From Fasciola hepatica (taxonomy: Eukaryota; Platyhelminthes; Trematoda; Plagiorchiida; Fasciolidae), in assembly GCA_948099385.1 (NCBI GenBank), contig CANUEZ040000163.1:7411001-7475000 (forward strand): a DNA stretch of 64,000 nt. The letters run 5' to 3'. Below, piece by piece: positions 38,200-49,338 of the stretch; within the stretch, counting starts at the first letter, position 1; each line of letters begins with the position of its first letter. A model generated the notes under the pieces. That model had not been told where the DNA came from. It ran no database searches and was given only the letters and a program-made list of their open reading frames with translations. Both the position numbers and the translations under genes were made by a program.

Positions 38200-39240
38200 A
38201 TGTCCGGACAAATCGAGCTTGGAAGTTAAGACAAACTGATGGTGTTCCTATGCGATCCCCCGTATCCCCCATCGTAGCGGACCTTTTTTGCATTCTACTG
38301 AATCTAGAGCACCAATGGCTTTTACTCACTACAACCCCGTGTCTCCACGAGCGAAGTGTTGATGATTCCTTCGCTGTTATCAAATAGGAACAAAAAGAGA
38401 TCTTCCTTCATTGTCTATTAGTTTTACAATAAGGAAAGAAGATACCAGTAGAGTCATCAGTTTCTTAGGCTTTTGTCTGGAAGCGAGCAAATCGCGAAAG
38501 TCCAACATTAGTGTTTATAGTAAACCACACATTCGGGCTAGTATTTGCACTTCAGTTCAGCACATCTACAATGTGTGAAACAAACACTCATTTCCTGACT
38601 GGCTAACAGAGTTGAAAAGCTTTGCAATGATGTCTTCGATCGAAAAGCAGAACTGAAGCGCCTGAATGACGTCTTACAAGACAATAACTATCCACCACAC
38701 CTTATATGAAAACAATTGAACACATGCAGAACGAGAAACTAAGACCAAGAAAGAAAAAGCGACCGTGGCTCCAATTGGGATTCCTTACAGATCGGGCACT
38801 TCTGAGGCAATCAGACAATCCTTGGAGACTTCAGTATTCATATATTCTTCCGTGTGGATGATATCCTAATCCGCCACCTCACAAACGATAAAGACTTAGT
38901 CAGCCTGCAAGACCAAGACAATTGCATCTACGAAATCAGTTGTAAGGAATGCCTGGCTGAGTTTACCGGACAAGCCAGTAGACAACTGAAGATCAGACTA
39001 GCCTAACATCGGATAAAAGAAGAATAGAGACCTTCTGACAAGATAGCCTCAACAGAACTGGAACAAGACTCAGCCATCGCTCTTCACTCCATAGCAGACG
39101 GTCACAACATAGATTACGAAAACATCAAAATACTCCAACTCGGATTTAGAAGCCAGTGTATAACAGTGGTATTTCTACAAGCAGGGATAGATCCGACTAA
39201 ATAAGAGCCAGTCCGACTATAAGAACAATCTCTGCACTTG
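38200..39240 (+). mobile_element. Penelope-like element relic (RT plus GIY-YIG)
   Basis: Broken + strand frames carry, in order, a reverse transcriptase end and a GIY-YIG endonuclease, the layout unique to Penelope-like elements. The RT part reads LRQTDGVPMRSPVSPIVADL (38224 on), then RSVDDSFAVIK and a TAG stop. Later blocks are EASKSRKSNISVYSKP, RKAELKRLNDVLQDNNYPPH and a stop. The endonuclease part (38921-39180) reads CIYEISCKECLAEFTGQASR, then QLKIRLA, stop, HRIKEE and so on to ALHSIADGHNIDYENIKILQ. The catalytic Tyr-Val-Asp-Asp is Ser-Val-Asp-Asp, the Met-Gly-Ser-Pro box is Met-Arg-Ser-Pro, and Tyr-Ile-Gly is Phe-Thr-Gly. The copy is dead and probably 5' truncated. It ends about 230 bases before the CH2 exon. 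Confidence 0.85.
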
Positions 39241-39469
39241 GCTGTACACCGTCAAAATTCACGATACTCGAACCTTAGCTTTAGCAATTCAACAAAATGT
39301 TAGAACACCGACTTCGCTGCTGATCCGCACCAACATTGAATGATGTGGCAAAAAATCGTGATGTTATCAATATACAGTTAATGGAAACACTGTTTACTGT
39401 TCCAGTTTCAGCGAGTAACGAATTTGACATAAGCAATAATATTCCGTTTATTTTCATCTAATGCGACAG

Positions 39470-40018
39470 GTTCACGTGGTCGATTTCACAACAGGCTGGC
39501 GTGATGGCCTCGCATTTTGTGCTCTGTTACATCGTCATTGGCCAGAACTGATCGATTTTGAAAATATGCTCACACTGGACTCCAAACCATGGGAACGTAT
39601 CGAGGCTGTATTCAAACAAGCCACGGATCATTTGGGTATTCCCCGACTGATCGAACCGATTGATTTGTTTGAAAATTGTTGGTCCGATGAACGGTGCATT
39701 CTTACCGTGGTGGTCACATGGTATCAGTATTTAACCAGTTCTCTATCGGCAAAAGTTCACACTAGTCGACTGAGTCATGTACTCAGGCAATGCTTGAATA
39801 TCGACCAAATGGCTCTGCAATATAAGACCAAGTTGCACCATTGGTTCCGGTGGGTGGATGTCATAAAACGACGGCTAGTTTCTACTGAACAAGATCTGAT
39901 CCCACAGAGTTTGAAATGTCCGGATCCAGAAAACTGGATACGTGATCAATTGAAATCGATCTCAGAATGGAGTCAAACAGAAAAATTGGATCGAATGTTG
40001 GAACGGAGTGAACTGGAA
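39470..40018 (+). CDS. Beta-spectrin exon: CH2 and following linker
   Basis: A 183-codon exon, the clearest in the window. It begins VHVVDFTTGWRDGLAFCALL, then HRHWPELIDFE, the core of the second calponin-homology domain, and closes CH2 near exon residue 88 with ILTVVVTWYQYL. Residues 89-183 form the helical linker before the first spectrin repeat (LSHVLRQCLNIDQMALQYKT, later WIRDQLKSISEW) and end RSELE. The acceptor is ATGCGACAG|G; the ATG at 39461 is intronic and not a start. The donor is GAA|GTAAGT, both phase 0. The join to 45251 gives LERSELE then FLLHTIQ, matching the Asn-Leu-Glu-Val-Leu-Leu-Phe-Thr-Ile-Gln step of other beta-spectrins. The CH2 C-terminal half is more divergent than the start. 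Confidence 0.96.
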
Positions 40019-43000
40019 GTAAGTAAAACATGGTCCGATGAAGCTATTGTTCGTTTTTATTAGGGGCTAAGAAGTTATCGTATGGGGCGTGCAATTGATG
40101 GTTCAACCCATACCTGAACGATGATCTCATCAGTCTTCGCTCTGAATAAAGCGACGTCAATCAACAGATGTGCACATAAACCTTCGTCATACGATTTTCC
40201 CCTGCTTTTGTGTTGATCTGTTCTAAATTCCTTTATTTTTGTCCTGTTCCTCAGATAAACTTAGCTGGTATTGCGTGTACAACTGAAAAGTGAGGCGGAG
40301 AGAGCTGCATTTCCGCATTTTACAGTTTGTGTCTCATATCTGCATGCATGAAATTTCAGATAAAACCAGTTGTCAAGAACATTTTTTCAAGTGTTATATT
40401 ATCCCCAACACATTGGTAACTAGTGGTTTTGCGAAGCCCAAGTTAACAAGTTTCAAAAGCACCTGATCACGTTGGGTTTGTCGTTTCGGTCGAAGACACT
40501 TCGACACCGTCAGCAGTGGTGACGTCATACGTAGTCCACAGTCTGTCCACGTGACCGTTCTTATTCATGAAACTACTTCATTAAAAACTATGAGGACAAA
40601 AGTAAGGGAGAAAACTTTGTGAGCCAAATCCTAATGCTTGTATTGACTGGTTTTCACATTTACCCCACCCACAAATCAGTTTGAGGCGGTCTAAACCACG
40701 CAGTCAAAACTCGACTTTTTAATCTTAGGTGCTTATTTCTCAACATACAAACTTCAATTATTGCCACTATTTCTACGATTAGAAGTGTGGTCATGCAATT
40801 ATTTATTAATCAGATTGCATAAGTATAATTTCACGCGGAGTCGGGGTTCTTGACTATGAAGTTTTAGGAATTGATATCGTTTTTCTATGGTCCATCCAGT
40901 CAATCAATCAGGTTATTTTACTAAAAATATCACCAATGAAAAGGGCTGGATAATGAACACTAGCTCCCTCTTATGCCAAAGTGTGCTGCTGCGAATAATA
41001 TAGATTATCTTCGACAGTCAAACGGACATTATCGTGGACTTGGGTCTTGATGTTCCGGGTTCGGATCTTGACACGACCGGTCACATCCCAATTTGGCAAC
41101 CATTTATTAGCCATGGCCTCCACCAGCAAATATTTCACATTCTCGTATGACAAGCATAAAAGAAGAACAAAGGTTACACTTGTATAATAGTCAACCTAGT
41201 AGACCGTTTGATGGGATGAATGTCAATGTCAGTATGATCCTGTGGGACAGGGGTTGGATTTCTCAGTTTACCACGGTGAATCGGATTCAACTCGCCTCTG
41301 ATTCCATTGCTGATAGATACCAGTTAAAGTTCTGTACCTTACGCCTTGTAGCTTGGTGGGTCTTTTTTATACCTTTTTAATCTTAAGTGAAGCTGTTGCA
41401 ACTTCAAGTGAATCAATCGTAACTCAAAGTGAAAGACCCAGTCGCACCGCTTTGTGAGCGCGGGCCGGTGATAGGCTCAGCAGCGGCCACTCGACACCTG
41501 CCCACGAAATCTCTCTGCCTCGTGGTGACCCGTATGGCGATGATAACTTCTGCTACCGGTGAGCTGAATTCTCGTTGACAATCGCAAGAGTCTGCGCAAG
41601 AGCTTATTGGAGGTGGAGAGGTATGATCACTGTTGCAACGACCGCTCCAGCGATTGTGACGAATGCGGAAAGTACGATCACGATCTAATCGAACGATAAT
41701 TGACTCTTTTAGAATGAAACCTGACCACTGAGTCGATGGTGTGTCTGAAGGACGAATGGCTAGGGGAAGATTGAGACGGCCAACAAGGGGACAGCGTTAG
41801 TTGACCTTGTAATCCAAGATACTGCAGTTCCCGCCGCTTTTTGCATAGAAAGAATGGTGAACCCTGTAAGTGAAGAAGAAAAGAAACGAAAAGAACGATG
41901 ACCTGCTGGTAACTACTACAAGAGTTACGGATCGAGGGACAAAACTGAGAAAATGACATTGATGACTGGGATGAGCGATAGTGGAAAATCAATTTTAGTT
42001 CTTCTTTATCATCGCCTGGTTCACTTTAAGTAGAAGAAAGACGTTAAAGTCTAGGAGGAGAAACGGACGGAGTTCAGACCGAGGAGTGATATTGTTAGGT
42101 TACATACATAACAGATCTAGCCATGACCTACACAGGCAACTGAGGAGACCAGGAATCTGTACAGACTGCCTCTAAATTTTTGATCTGCTTTAGGAATAGC
42201 TCACCCCAAACTGTGTTGATTCTCCAAGATCCTTTCATAGAAAAAGCTGCAAGCCACGAATTTGCCATCCAGAATTCTTTAAAACTGTTTTCGAAGAATA
42301 ACTAAATGGTTTGATCCCGTCCTGAGTAAAATTTAATTCGACATTTCATATTTAAATTAAATTTGAAGCCGACAAGCAAAATAAAAACAACAAATTTTTG
42401 CAGTGATCCGTTTACATGAAGCTCGTCTTTTCTAGAAAATGGATGAGTGATAAGGTTCTTTTATTTAAACCAAGAAGAAATACCGGGATAACTGTGGAAT
42501 ATATACACGGGTTTTTGAAGGGACTAATCACAGACCGCGGAGCATTGAACTTTCGTGGTCTGCAAATTCAAAAGAATGAGAGAGGCACTTTCTCGTTAGT
42601 AATTTATACTTGAAAAGATCAGTGCAAGTTATCTTGTAACCAAACGCTGCATATTTCACAAATTCCGCCACAGCAACAGAGCTAGAGTAGTTAGTAGCAG
42701 TGTCTTCTATAAAGAGCAGTCTCAAGGTGTAGCAGATGCACTTTTGAGATTTTGCATTGTTTAGCAGAAGAATAGGTTGCTTCGAAAGGTTTTGAATGTG
42801 TGAAATATTTTCCACAAACCCATTTTATTGGGACTACTTGGATACATGCTGAGCTAGAATAACGTCATTAGAGTACTCGGAGACGAGGTGAGTGGTCCAC
42901 GATTACTTTCCCAGTTTAGAATGACAATAACTACGGAAAAGGGAGATTATATTGAAGGACAAGGGCATTGTTTATGGAATGTGTGGAAACATTTCTGCAA

Positions 43001-45250
43001 ACTTTGGAACATTATGTACTTCTCAAGAAGTGGTATTTTAACCAGTTATGCACTGCTGTATATCATGTCTGGAACTGTGCACGACGCGGATATGCGTGGA
43101 CCGGAAAAGCAGTGTGTGTGTGTGGCTTAAAGTTCACCTGTCTTTATATGTGAAGCAATGTGGCACGATTACGTGTCGCTGTGCCGACCAGTCAAAACGT
43201 AATCCGGTTGCATCAAGATGATCCAATTGTCTAGTTCCGAGTACGCGTGATTGGTTGGGTTTTGTTCTCGTTGGCACATACGAAGCTATGCGAAGGTGTT
43301 CGGATCAACATAGTGAGACGAATCTAAAGAAGTTCATCATTGGATGAGAAGTACAATTTTGTTGATTTCTCACTAGGTGTCGGTATGGACGGTGGATATT
43401 CAGATGGACTGAATTGTCGCTGGGTGACTGAATTATCGATGATAGAAGAGTGACGATGAGAAGCTCATCCTTGGAAGTTAGGGCGTGAAGACGAGATCTC
43501 TGAGTGAACTGATTTGACTTAAACGCGATGCAGAAAATGGTTGAACTCCACCGCACATTCGATCAGAACGAATATCATGATATCAAACTTTTGATCAGGG
43601 AAGCATCTGTTGCAATTAATCTCTTCACGACATGATTCCACCTGTGTTTGGTTGATCCGAGAACGTGCAGCTGCACGAGATACGCCATCTCATCAACGAA
43701 CTGAAAGCATTACAAACAGACTTGGTCGATATCCCAGCAGACTCTTGCTGGCTTAGAATTGGTGTGTAACTTGAACTCGTAAGCGACGACTTGGAGGAAA
43801 TTTAATTATTTTCAAATACATCAAATGAAGTGGAAAGCTGCACAACTGTTGAATAAATGGTATTAGTTTATACGCGAAAACCAGAAGAGCAGAAATCGAA
43901 ACTATGGTCGAAGCAAAGAGTGGCTAATGCTCGTTACTCCCAATTAGTTTTTGGTCTGCGGACAAGTAAATACACGGAGAAGATAGTAAATGGAATAAAG
44001 AGTGTTCCCAAAAAAACAGAATCAGTTTGTGGGCTTTTTCTCATGATTGGGAAACATGGGGTCCACAAATTGGACGAGATTCACCGCACAAGGGGTGGAC
44101 CCCTAATGAAAGCAGGATCAACAACGAAGCAGGGTTTGAGCGGAGATTTGGGGAGTTATCGACGGTAGCCGAGAGTGCCGCGTTGCAGTTGGTTCTTTTC
44201 AATGCTCCCTTAAATGGGTAATTCACGTTGCTTCTAAGGAGTGAATGTGTGTAGATGTGTTTGTGTCCACTTCGGCTACTTTTACAGATGGCGAAAATGA
44301 CTGAGACTGGACTGTTATTACCACACAACGTTGAAGATGATTATTGTTTTTTTCTTGTTTGTGTGTGCTCTTTGTTTCAATAACGAATTACTTTAGGACC
44401 ATTGTTTGTTTCTGATTAGTGAGAGAGAAAATCTTGAATTCGGTGTTCTGTCTAGACTGTTTTGGTTAGAACAACTCTCGTTGAATAAGTTCTGCCAGCC
44501 GTGGTGTCGGCAGGCCATTCGGAAAGGCCAATAATTTATCAGTCATGACTTCACAGCTGAACTTCGCATTTGAATACATCATACTGATTTTTTCCAATAA
44601 GTTTGGTACATTCGGTTTCCTTTTAGATGATTTTACCCAATTCATTTTTATTGTTGTTTTGCCCTTTATACTTCGACTTATTTCACTTTTGAACCGATAT
44701 CACCGCGGAGAAGCAAGGAAAACTATTGCACTTGATGGCCATGTTATTGGTTCAAAGAGCTGGAATGAGAATATAGGTGCCCGTTATTCCTTGGTGTGCA
44801 CGAGCGACTCATTCACCGGTCAAGCAGCACATGACATTCGAAGATAACACTATCACAAGTGGGTGCAAAATAGGAGCTGAATGGGTAGATCCAACACGAA
44901 ATAGGAAAAAACTGAGGGTGGTGATGGTAATCCAATTTATTGGATACGAAAGTAGAGGTAAGATATGAAAATTCTCATTAGACCTCGTAAATCATTAACT
45001 TACGCTAGTTTCTCGAGCTCTTCCCTTTTTATTGTTCGGTTTTACTTGGTGACTGACGGTGCAAATCAAAATCTAATTCGTCTCTATGTATTTAGGAAAG
45101 AGGTTTGCTTCCACTTATACTTTTAAATTAAACTGTTGGAGAACTGACACGTAGGAGGTGATTGTGTGAAGGGACGTACCTACCGCTTGTTCACATGTGC
45201 ATCACAACATTAACCAGCCCTAATCATAAAAATAAATAAATCGATTCCAG
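40019..45250 (+). other. Intron C of the spectrin gene (5.2 kb)
   Basis: GT/AG phase 0 intron. No spectrin residues are missing across it. It contains several short unrelated ORFs (such as 41678-41992 on - and 42968-43153, 43857-44168 on +) without recognisable domains. A patch at about 41450-41850 is more GC-rich than its surroundings. No transposon protein was recognised. Confidence 0.8.
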
Positions 45251-45412
45251 TTCCTGTTACACACAATACAAATACGTCAACTGGCCGCTGGACACAATCG
45301 ATTTTACCCACCGGAGGGATTTCGGACCATCGATGTGGACGAACGATGGAGAGAGCTAACTTCGGTCGAACGCACACTTTACCTGGCTCATATGACGGAA
45401 TTAACCAAACAG
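45251..45412 (+). CDS. Beta-spectrin exon: partial-repeat helices
   Basis: A 54-codon exon with no early Met: FLLHTIQIRQLAAGHNRFYP, then PEGFRTIDVDERWREL and ending HMTELTKQ. It aligns with the Leu-Leu-Phe-Thr-Ile-Gln block, the Pro-x-Glu-Gly turn and the Trp-x-x-Leu helix that precede repeat 1 in beta-spectrins. The acceptor is GATTCCAG|T and the donor CAG|GTCAGT, both phase 0. It continues to 46463 as LTKQANLKYAGRRFDRK, with the same residue count as the family's equivalent stretch ending in Arg-Arg-Phe-Asp-Arg-Lys. Confidence 0.94.
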
Positions 45413-46462
45413 GTCAGTTAGTTGCAAGCTTTTATTGTTTCAAGGCGAGCAGTATTATCGCTGCCTTTTCTATTTTTGAAAAACATTTTGCGAAGATGGC
45501 TTAAATCAGTATTCAATTTAACGCCGTGATACGACATGTTTTGCTGCCCATTAAGCTGCCTTGCAACGGGTGAGTACTTCAGGAATTATTCCCAAGGATG
45601 GAGTGTCTTAGTTCCGGGTTGAGACAGCATTAAACATGCCATCGTTGTGACGGTTCTATTATATACCTAATGGGCGGAAAAACGTCTACCCCTAATCCAT
45701 AGGATTACAAGAAATACAGCTGTAATCTCATTTGGATCGTACCGGTCGCGAATGGAAGGAGAGTCCTCGAAAATTATTTCATCGGCTAAGATAGCCAATC
45801 TTCAGAACGAGCACACACGGTCCCAGATAGGTGTTGTGACTATATGTACAAAAACAGTGAAGAGAGAACTATTCATGAAAGTGACAGGTGAGGGAAGAGA
45901 CCATACTGATAACAGTACACCAACATCTCACTTGAGTTCCACCCGGGAACTAAAATAAATCCCATATAACCAAGCCCGATTTCCAGTCATTTTCGATGGT
46001 TGCGTAACACATGTTCCAGAATATCATAACGGCGTTAAACTTTGTTCGGTTAACTTACCTTTCGTGTCCAGTGCTCAATGCCCAATCTCCATATCATGAA
46101 GAGCGTTTCCATATGAACTGAACTGTGTTTTGAGGAGAGTGGGTTTCAACCGTCGATAGTTTTCTGTCTTCATCTATAGTGACCAGATTTTAAGCCGCAG
46201 AGAGAAAATGATAATTATTGCAATGTATATTCAACCCCTGATAGGCAGACAGATGTCACATCGAAGCCGTGTAAATGTGTTCAATTGTCAGTGGGTGTTG
46301 TTTCTGTCTGGTCCTAGAGATGCCGTGTTAGGTTGTTACATCACACACTGAATAGCATTATAGGACTTCCGATTGTACATGCTTAATTGCACTGACCACC
46401 ATAACCAAGGGGTTACTTAGAAATTCATGATTATTCCGAGCATTGTTTTTTTCGTTACTTAG
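45413..46462 (+). other. Intron D of the spectrin gene (1.05 kb)
   Basis: GT/AG phase 0 intron, the shortest in the window. I see no repeat or gene in it. The + strand ORF at 45752-45958 has no recognisable motif. Confidence 0.85.
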
Positions 46463-47308
46463 GCAAATCTTAAATATGCAGGACGTCGCTTTGACCGGAA
46501 ATTATCGATTTTCACCATGTGGTTGGCAGAAAACGAACAACTGCTCCAAGTGACTGAATGTGCAGATGCTGCAAGTTTTCGATCGGACATGTCTGAAGTG
46601 GAGGAATTTTTCTGTCACATGACCGAGAAATCCGACCCGAAAAAGTTGCATCCGATCAACCTTGCGCTTAAACTGCATCGAATTACGACAGCACGACGGA
46701 AACACGCTGCATGGTTGGCCGATGCGGAGGCTTATGTGGATATTCGATCGCAACGTCTGAGATCTGTGCTGAACGAGTTACTCAACCATTCCGAGCAGAC
46801 TGCGGACATCGTTGATCGCACTGCAAAATGGAATGCATTGTCAACTCGTTGGATGAAATTACAATCCCGATTCGCCCTACGCACTCGCGGACTAAAAGCC
46901 ACAGAGGATTGGCTTTATTGTCTAGCTGACATGTACGATTTGTTGAACGGATTGTGTTTTCGTTTGGCTGAGTTGAACACTTTGAACTCAGAACAGACTG
47001 TGCAGATCGAGGTAACATTGAACCGAATCAGTGATGGACTGAATCAATTGGACCGATGGGCCAGTTTGGTAGAGATCACGTTTTTGAATCAGGCGGCAAA
47101 TGAGAATGACGTGATTACTGGTAATGAAACCAAAAGCTATCCAGTACTGAGTGATATACATCATATTTCATGTGACTATGTACAACGCGTGAGGCAGATC
47201 CATTCTTCAATGAGTCAAAATTTGAGAAAATTGAATCGCTGGAACGATCAAAAACGTCGAGCTTACGAGGTACTGAATGAACTTATAGAAGAAATGGAAT
47301 GGGCTCAA
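46463..47308 (+). CDS. Beta-spectrin exon: spectrin repeats 1 and 2
   Basis: A 282-codon exon. It starts ANLKYAGRRFDRKLSIFTMW, where Arg-Arg-Phe-Asp-Arg-Lys and the following Trp mark helix A of repeat 1 in beta-spectrins. Helix C of repeat 1 shows WNALSTRWMKLQSRFALRTR. Repeat 2 begins near LKATEDWLYCLADM and continues to NLRKLNRWNDQKRRAYEVLN and EEMEWAQ. Between helices A and B of repeat 1 there seem to be extra residues (around FFCHMTEKSDPKKLHP) relative to the usual 106-residue repeat. The ATG at 46517 lies in the exon and is not a start. The acceptor is TTACTTAG|G and the donor CAA|GTGAGT, both phase 0. Coiled three-helix repeats like these act as flexible spacers and bind alpha-spectrin. 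Confidence 0.94.
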
Positions 47309-47964
47309 GTGAGTTTTCGCTTTGCTTAAAGTGCTTTCTGTTGTTCACTTTGACCCCGTGTTGTACCACTACCCTGAGTTTGACCGCGGAGGTATTATTA
47401 TTACATGAATACGCTCTAGTGCTTCAGTAGGAAAGGACACTTCATGAGCCACAACGAATTAGTGGGATATCGTGAATGACCGAACAATACCAGGACGAGA
47501 CTAAGGCGGGATGGCGGGTAGATAACATAAGACATCGTCTGATCATATGGTGACCAGCCGGCAGAAAGGGGAGTGTTATTTTCCTTCGAATCGAACCCGA
47601 GATGGAGCATCGCAAAATTTCTAGTTTTGTTACCTATGATCATGGGATCGTCCGTTTCGTCTCGCTTATATTGGCGCACTGGTTGCGAAAAACCGTAATT
47701 ATTAAGTCTGTCATTTGAATGAACTTTATTAGTTGAAATTTCAAATGTGAACATACATGGCTGTCAAATACCAGAATCCACTGATCAAGAACAATACGTG
47801 AATCATGCAATCAAGTGAGAAATGAAACATTGATGAGTCAGAGCAGCGAAGTGTGAGCACGTCATTTTCATTCAGAATAGCCGGGACCACGATATTTTAA
47901 GTTTAAACGTGACACCAATATTCTGTTCTGGATATACTCACTACTCGGCCTCGTTGAGCAAACT

Positions 47965-47967
<3 letters not shown>

Positions 47968-48020
<53 letters not shown>
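47968..48020. repeat. (TA)n microsatellite, 53 bases
   Basis: Uninterrupted alternating AT. Flanks differ from those of the other two tracts, so these are probably independent microsatellites and not copies of one repeat. Confidence 0.98.
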
Positions 48021-48024
<4 letters not shown>

Positions 48025-48332
48025 AATCTGTTCTGTCTGTTTGCAGCTCTGCTCATCCATCAACACCAACTTATGCTATGTTTGAACCTTTTTCGACATA
48101 TTCGTATTTCATTAGACTTTGACCGCATGGTTGCATTGCTATCAGTTCACGATATTCCTTCGCTCTCCCAAGCGTTGCCCTTTCAGCACACACACACAGA
48201 CTCGCACACGCTGAACCACCACTCCCCTGATTTGACTAGATCTGAACTATACTGTTTGATATGGGCACCGAGTTCTGATCGGCCTCACTCGGCAGTCGTG
48301 CATAAACACGGCGCGTTTGAACTTCTCCAGTG

Positions 48333-48383
48333 GTAGTAGGAAATGCTATCCAAATGTGTCACCATTCAAACCTGCGCGTATAA
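48333..48383 (+). repeat. 46-base dispersed repeat, copy 1
   Basis: Contains GTAGTAGGAAATGCTATCCA, then AATGTGTCACC and ATTCAAACCTGC. It matches 49291-49338 on the same strand with a few changes. The ATTCAAACC / GGTTCAAACC part resembles a tRNA B box, so these may be SINE pieces. Confidence 0.6.
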
Positions 48384-49290
48384 ACAACACACACACACAT
48401 GTGGCACTATGACCTGTTCGACCCGTGACTAATCGTGTATTAGTATGCTTGAGTGAATCCCCGTCCTACTTGCTGGTTGATCAGACCCGTCGATCGATAT
48501 CGGCATGTTTACCTTCCCATTCGTTTATGTCCCTCAAACGCGGATTCCTTTCTTTAGCTCGCATTGTTTACACTCGTTTCGTTAACCAGCTTGGTGACTT
48601 GTTTTCCTCGGCCAATTGGCCCTAGTATGTGTTATCCTTTCTGAACTATACAGAACGTGATCAAACGGTGATTCCCCTGGGGATGCTAAGTTCTGAGGTC
48701 TGTACATTTTAACAATTTGGTTGACTATCGCATTATAGTACCGCAAACTAAACCTCGACTAGTGGATTTTGTTTCTCAGGATTGCGCGTCACTCCACGTT
48801 GGCCTAGACGCCGGACTAATTGACAATAGTTCAGAAATAGGACCGCACATATTTCACTTGAACAATGAATCCTATAGACCAGAAAGTCCATAGTTTGACA
48901 GACATGTGTGTGTTAGTAAGTTGGTTCTACACTTGCTGTTCCAACGTTTCAACCACGTCCCACAAAAACCACTGAGTGGTTTCTTCCAGCGAGTGCATAA
49001 AACCCAAAAGTGATGATTTCTGGCACCGGTGGTTCATGAAAGATAAATCACCTCTAAATAACTGGGAAAGTTGGAAGAATTTTCGGGGCGAAAGTGTCTA
49101 AAAGCAACGAAACCAATGCAACCCTGTCATGGGGCACACAGTTGCTGATTCTTGAGACCGTGGAATATTATCAGTAATAAATGTAGTAAGTCATACCATA
49201 AAAATTGCTTGATTTTTTACTGTGCAGAGCAGAAGTTGCTACTTTTCAGTCTTATTTCTGATTTAACTGTAATGAAATTTGTCAGCAACG

Positions 49291-49338
49291 GTAGGAGAAG
49301 TTATCCAACTGTGTCACGGTTCAAACCTGCAACTATAG
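49291..49338 (+). repeat. 46-base dispersed repeat, copy 2
   Basis: Contains GTAGGAGAAGTTATCCAACT, then GTGTCACGGTTCAAACCTGC. The B-box-like GGTTCAAACC is closer to consensus than in the copy at 48333. Confidence 0.6.

Larger units (their letters stand above)
20170..39469 (+). other. Intron B of the spectrin gene (19.3 kb), transposon-rich
   Basis: GT/AG phase 0 intron that splits CH2 right after Gly-Tyr-Pro-Gln. The residues on either side join without a gap relative to the family, so no spectrin exon is hidden inside. It hosts one RTE-like LINE, two Tc1/mariner relics, two SINE-like copies, a Penelope-like relic and a few unexplained ORFs (20823-21100, 22089-22322, 28681-28908). The stretches 29000-32200 and 34000-36600 show nothing I can name except a short (GA)n at about 35327-35341 and possible B-box-like scraps near 34210. 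Confidence 0.85.

Noticed and set aside
39461..39469. ATG at 39461 as the start of a 200-residue protein
   Set aside because: The bases ATGCGACAG are the intron end (CAG acceptor). The CH2 residues continue seamlessly from the exon at 20065-20169, so translation does not start here.
43857..44168. 103-codon basic ORF in intron C
   Set aside because: The opposite strand is also open for 95 codons across it, and no domain is visible in either frame.
46517..46519. ATG at 46517 as the start of a 270-residue protein
   Set aside because: In-frame conserved residues (GRRFDRKLSIFT) lie upstream back to an acceptor at 46462, so this Met is internal to an exon.
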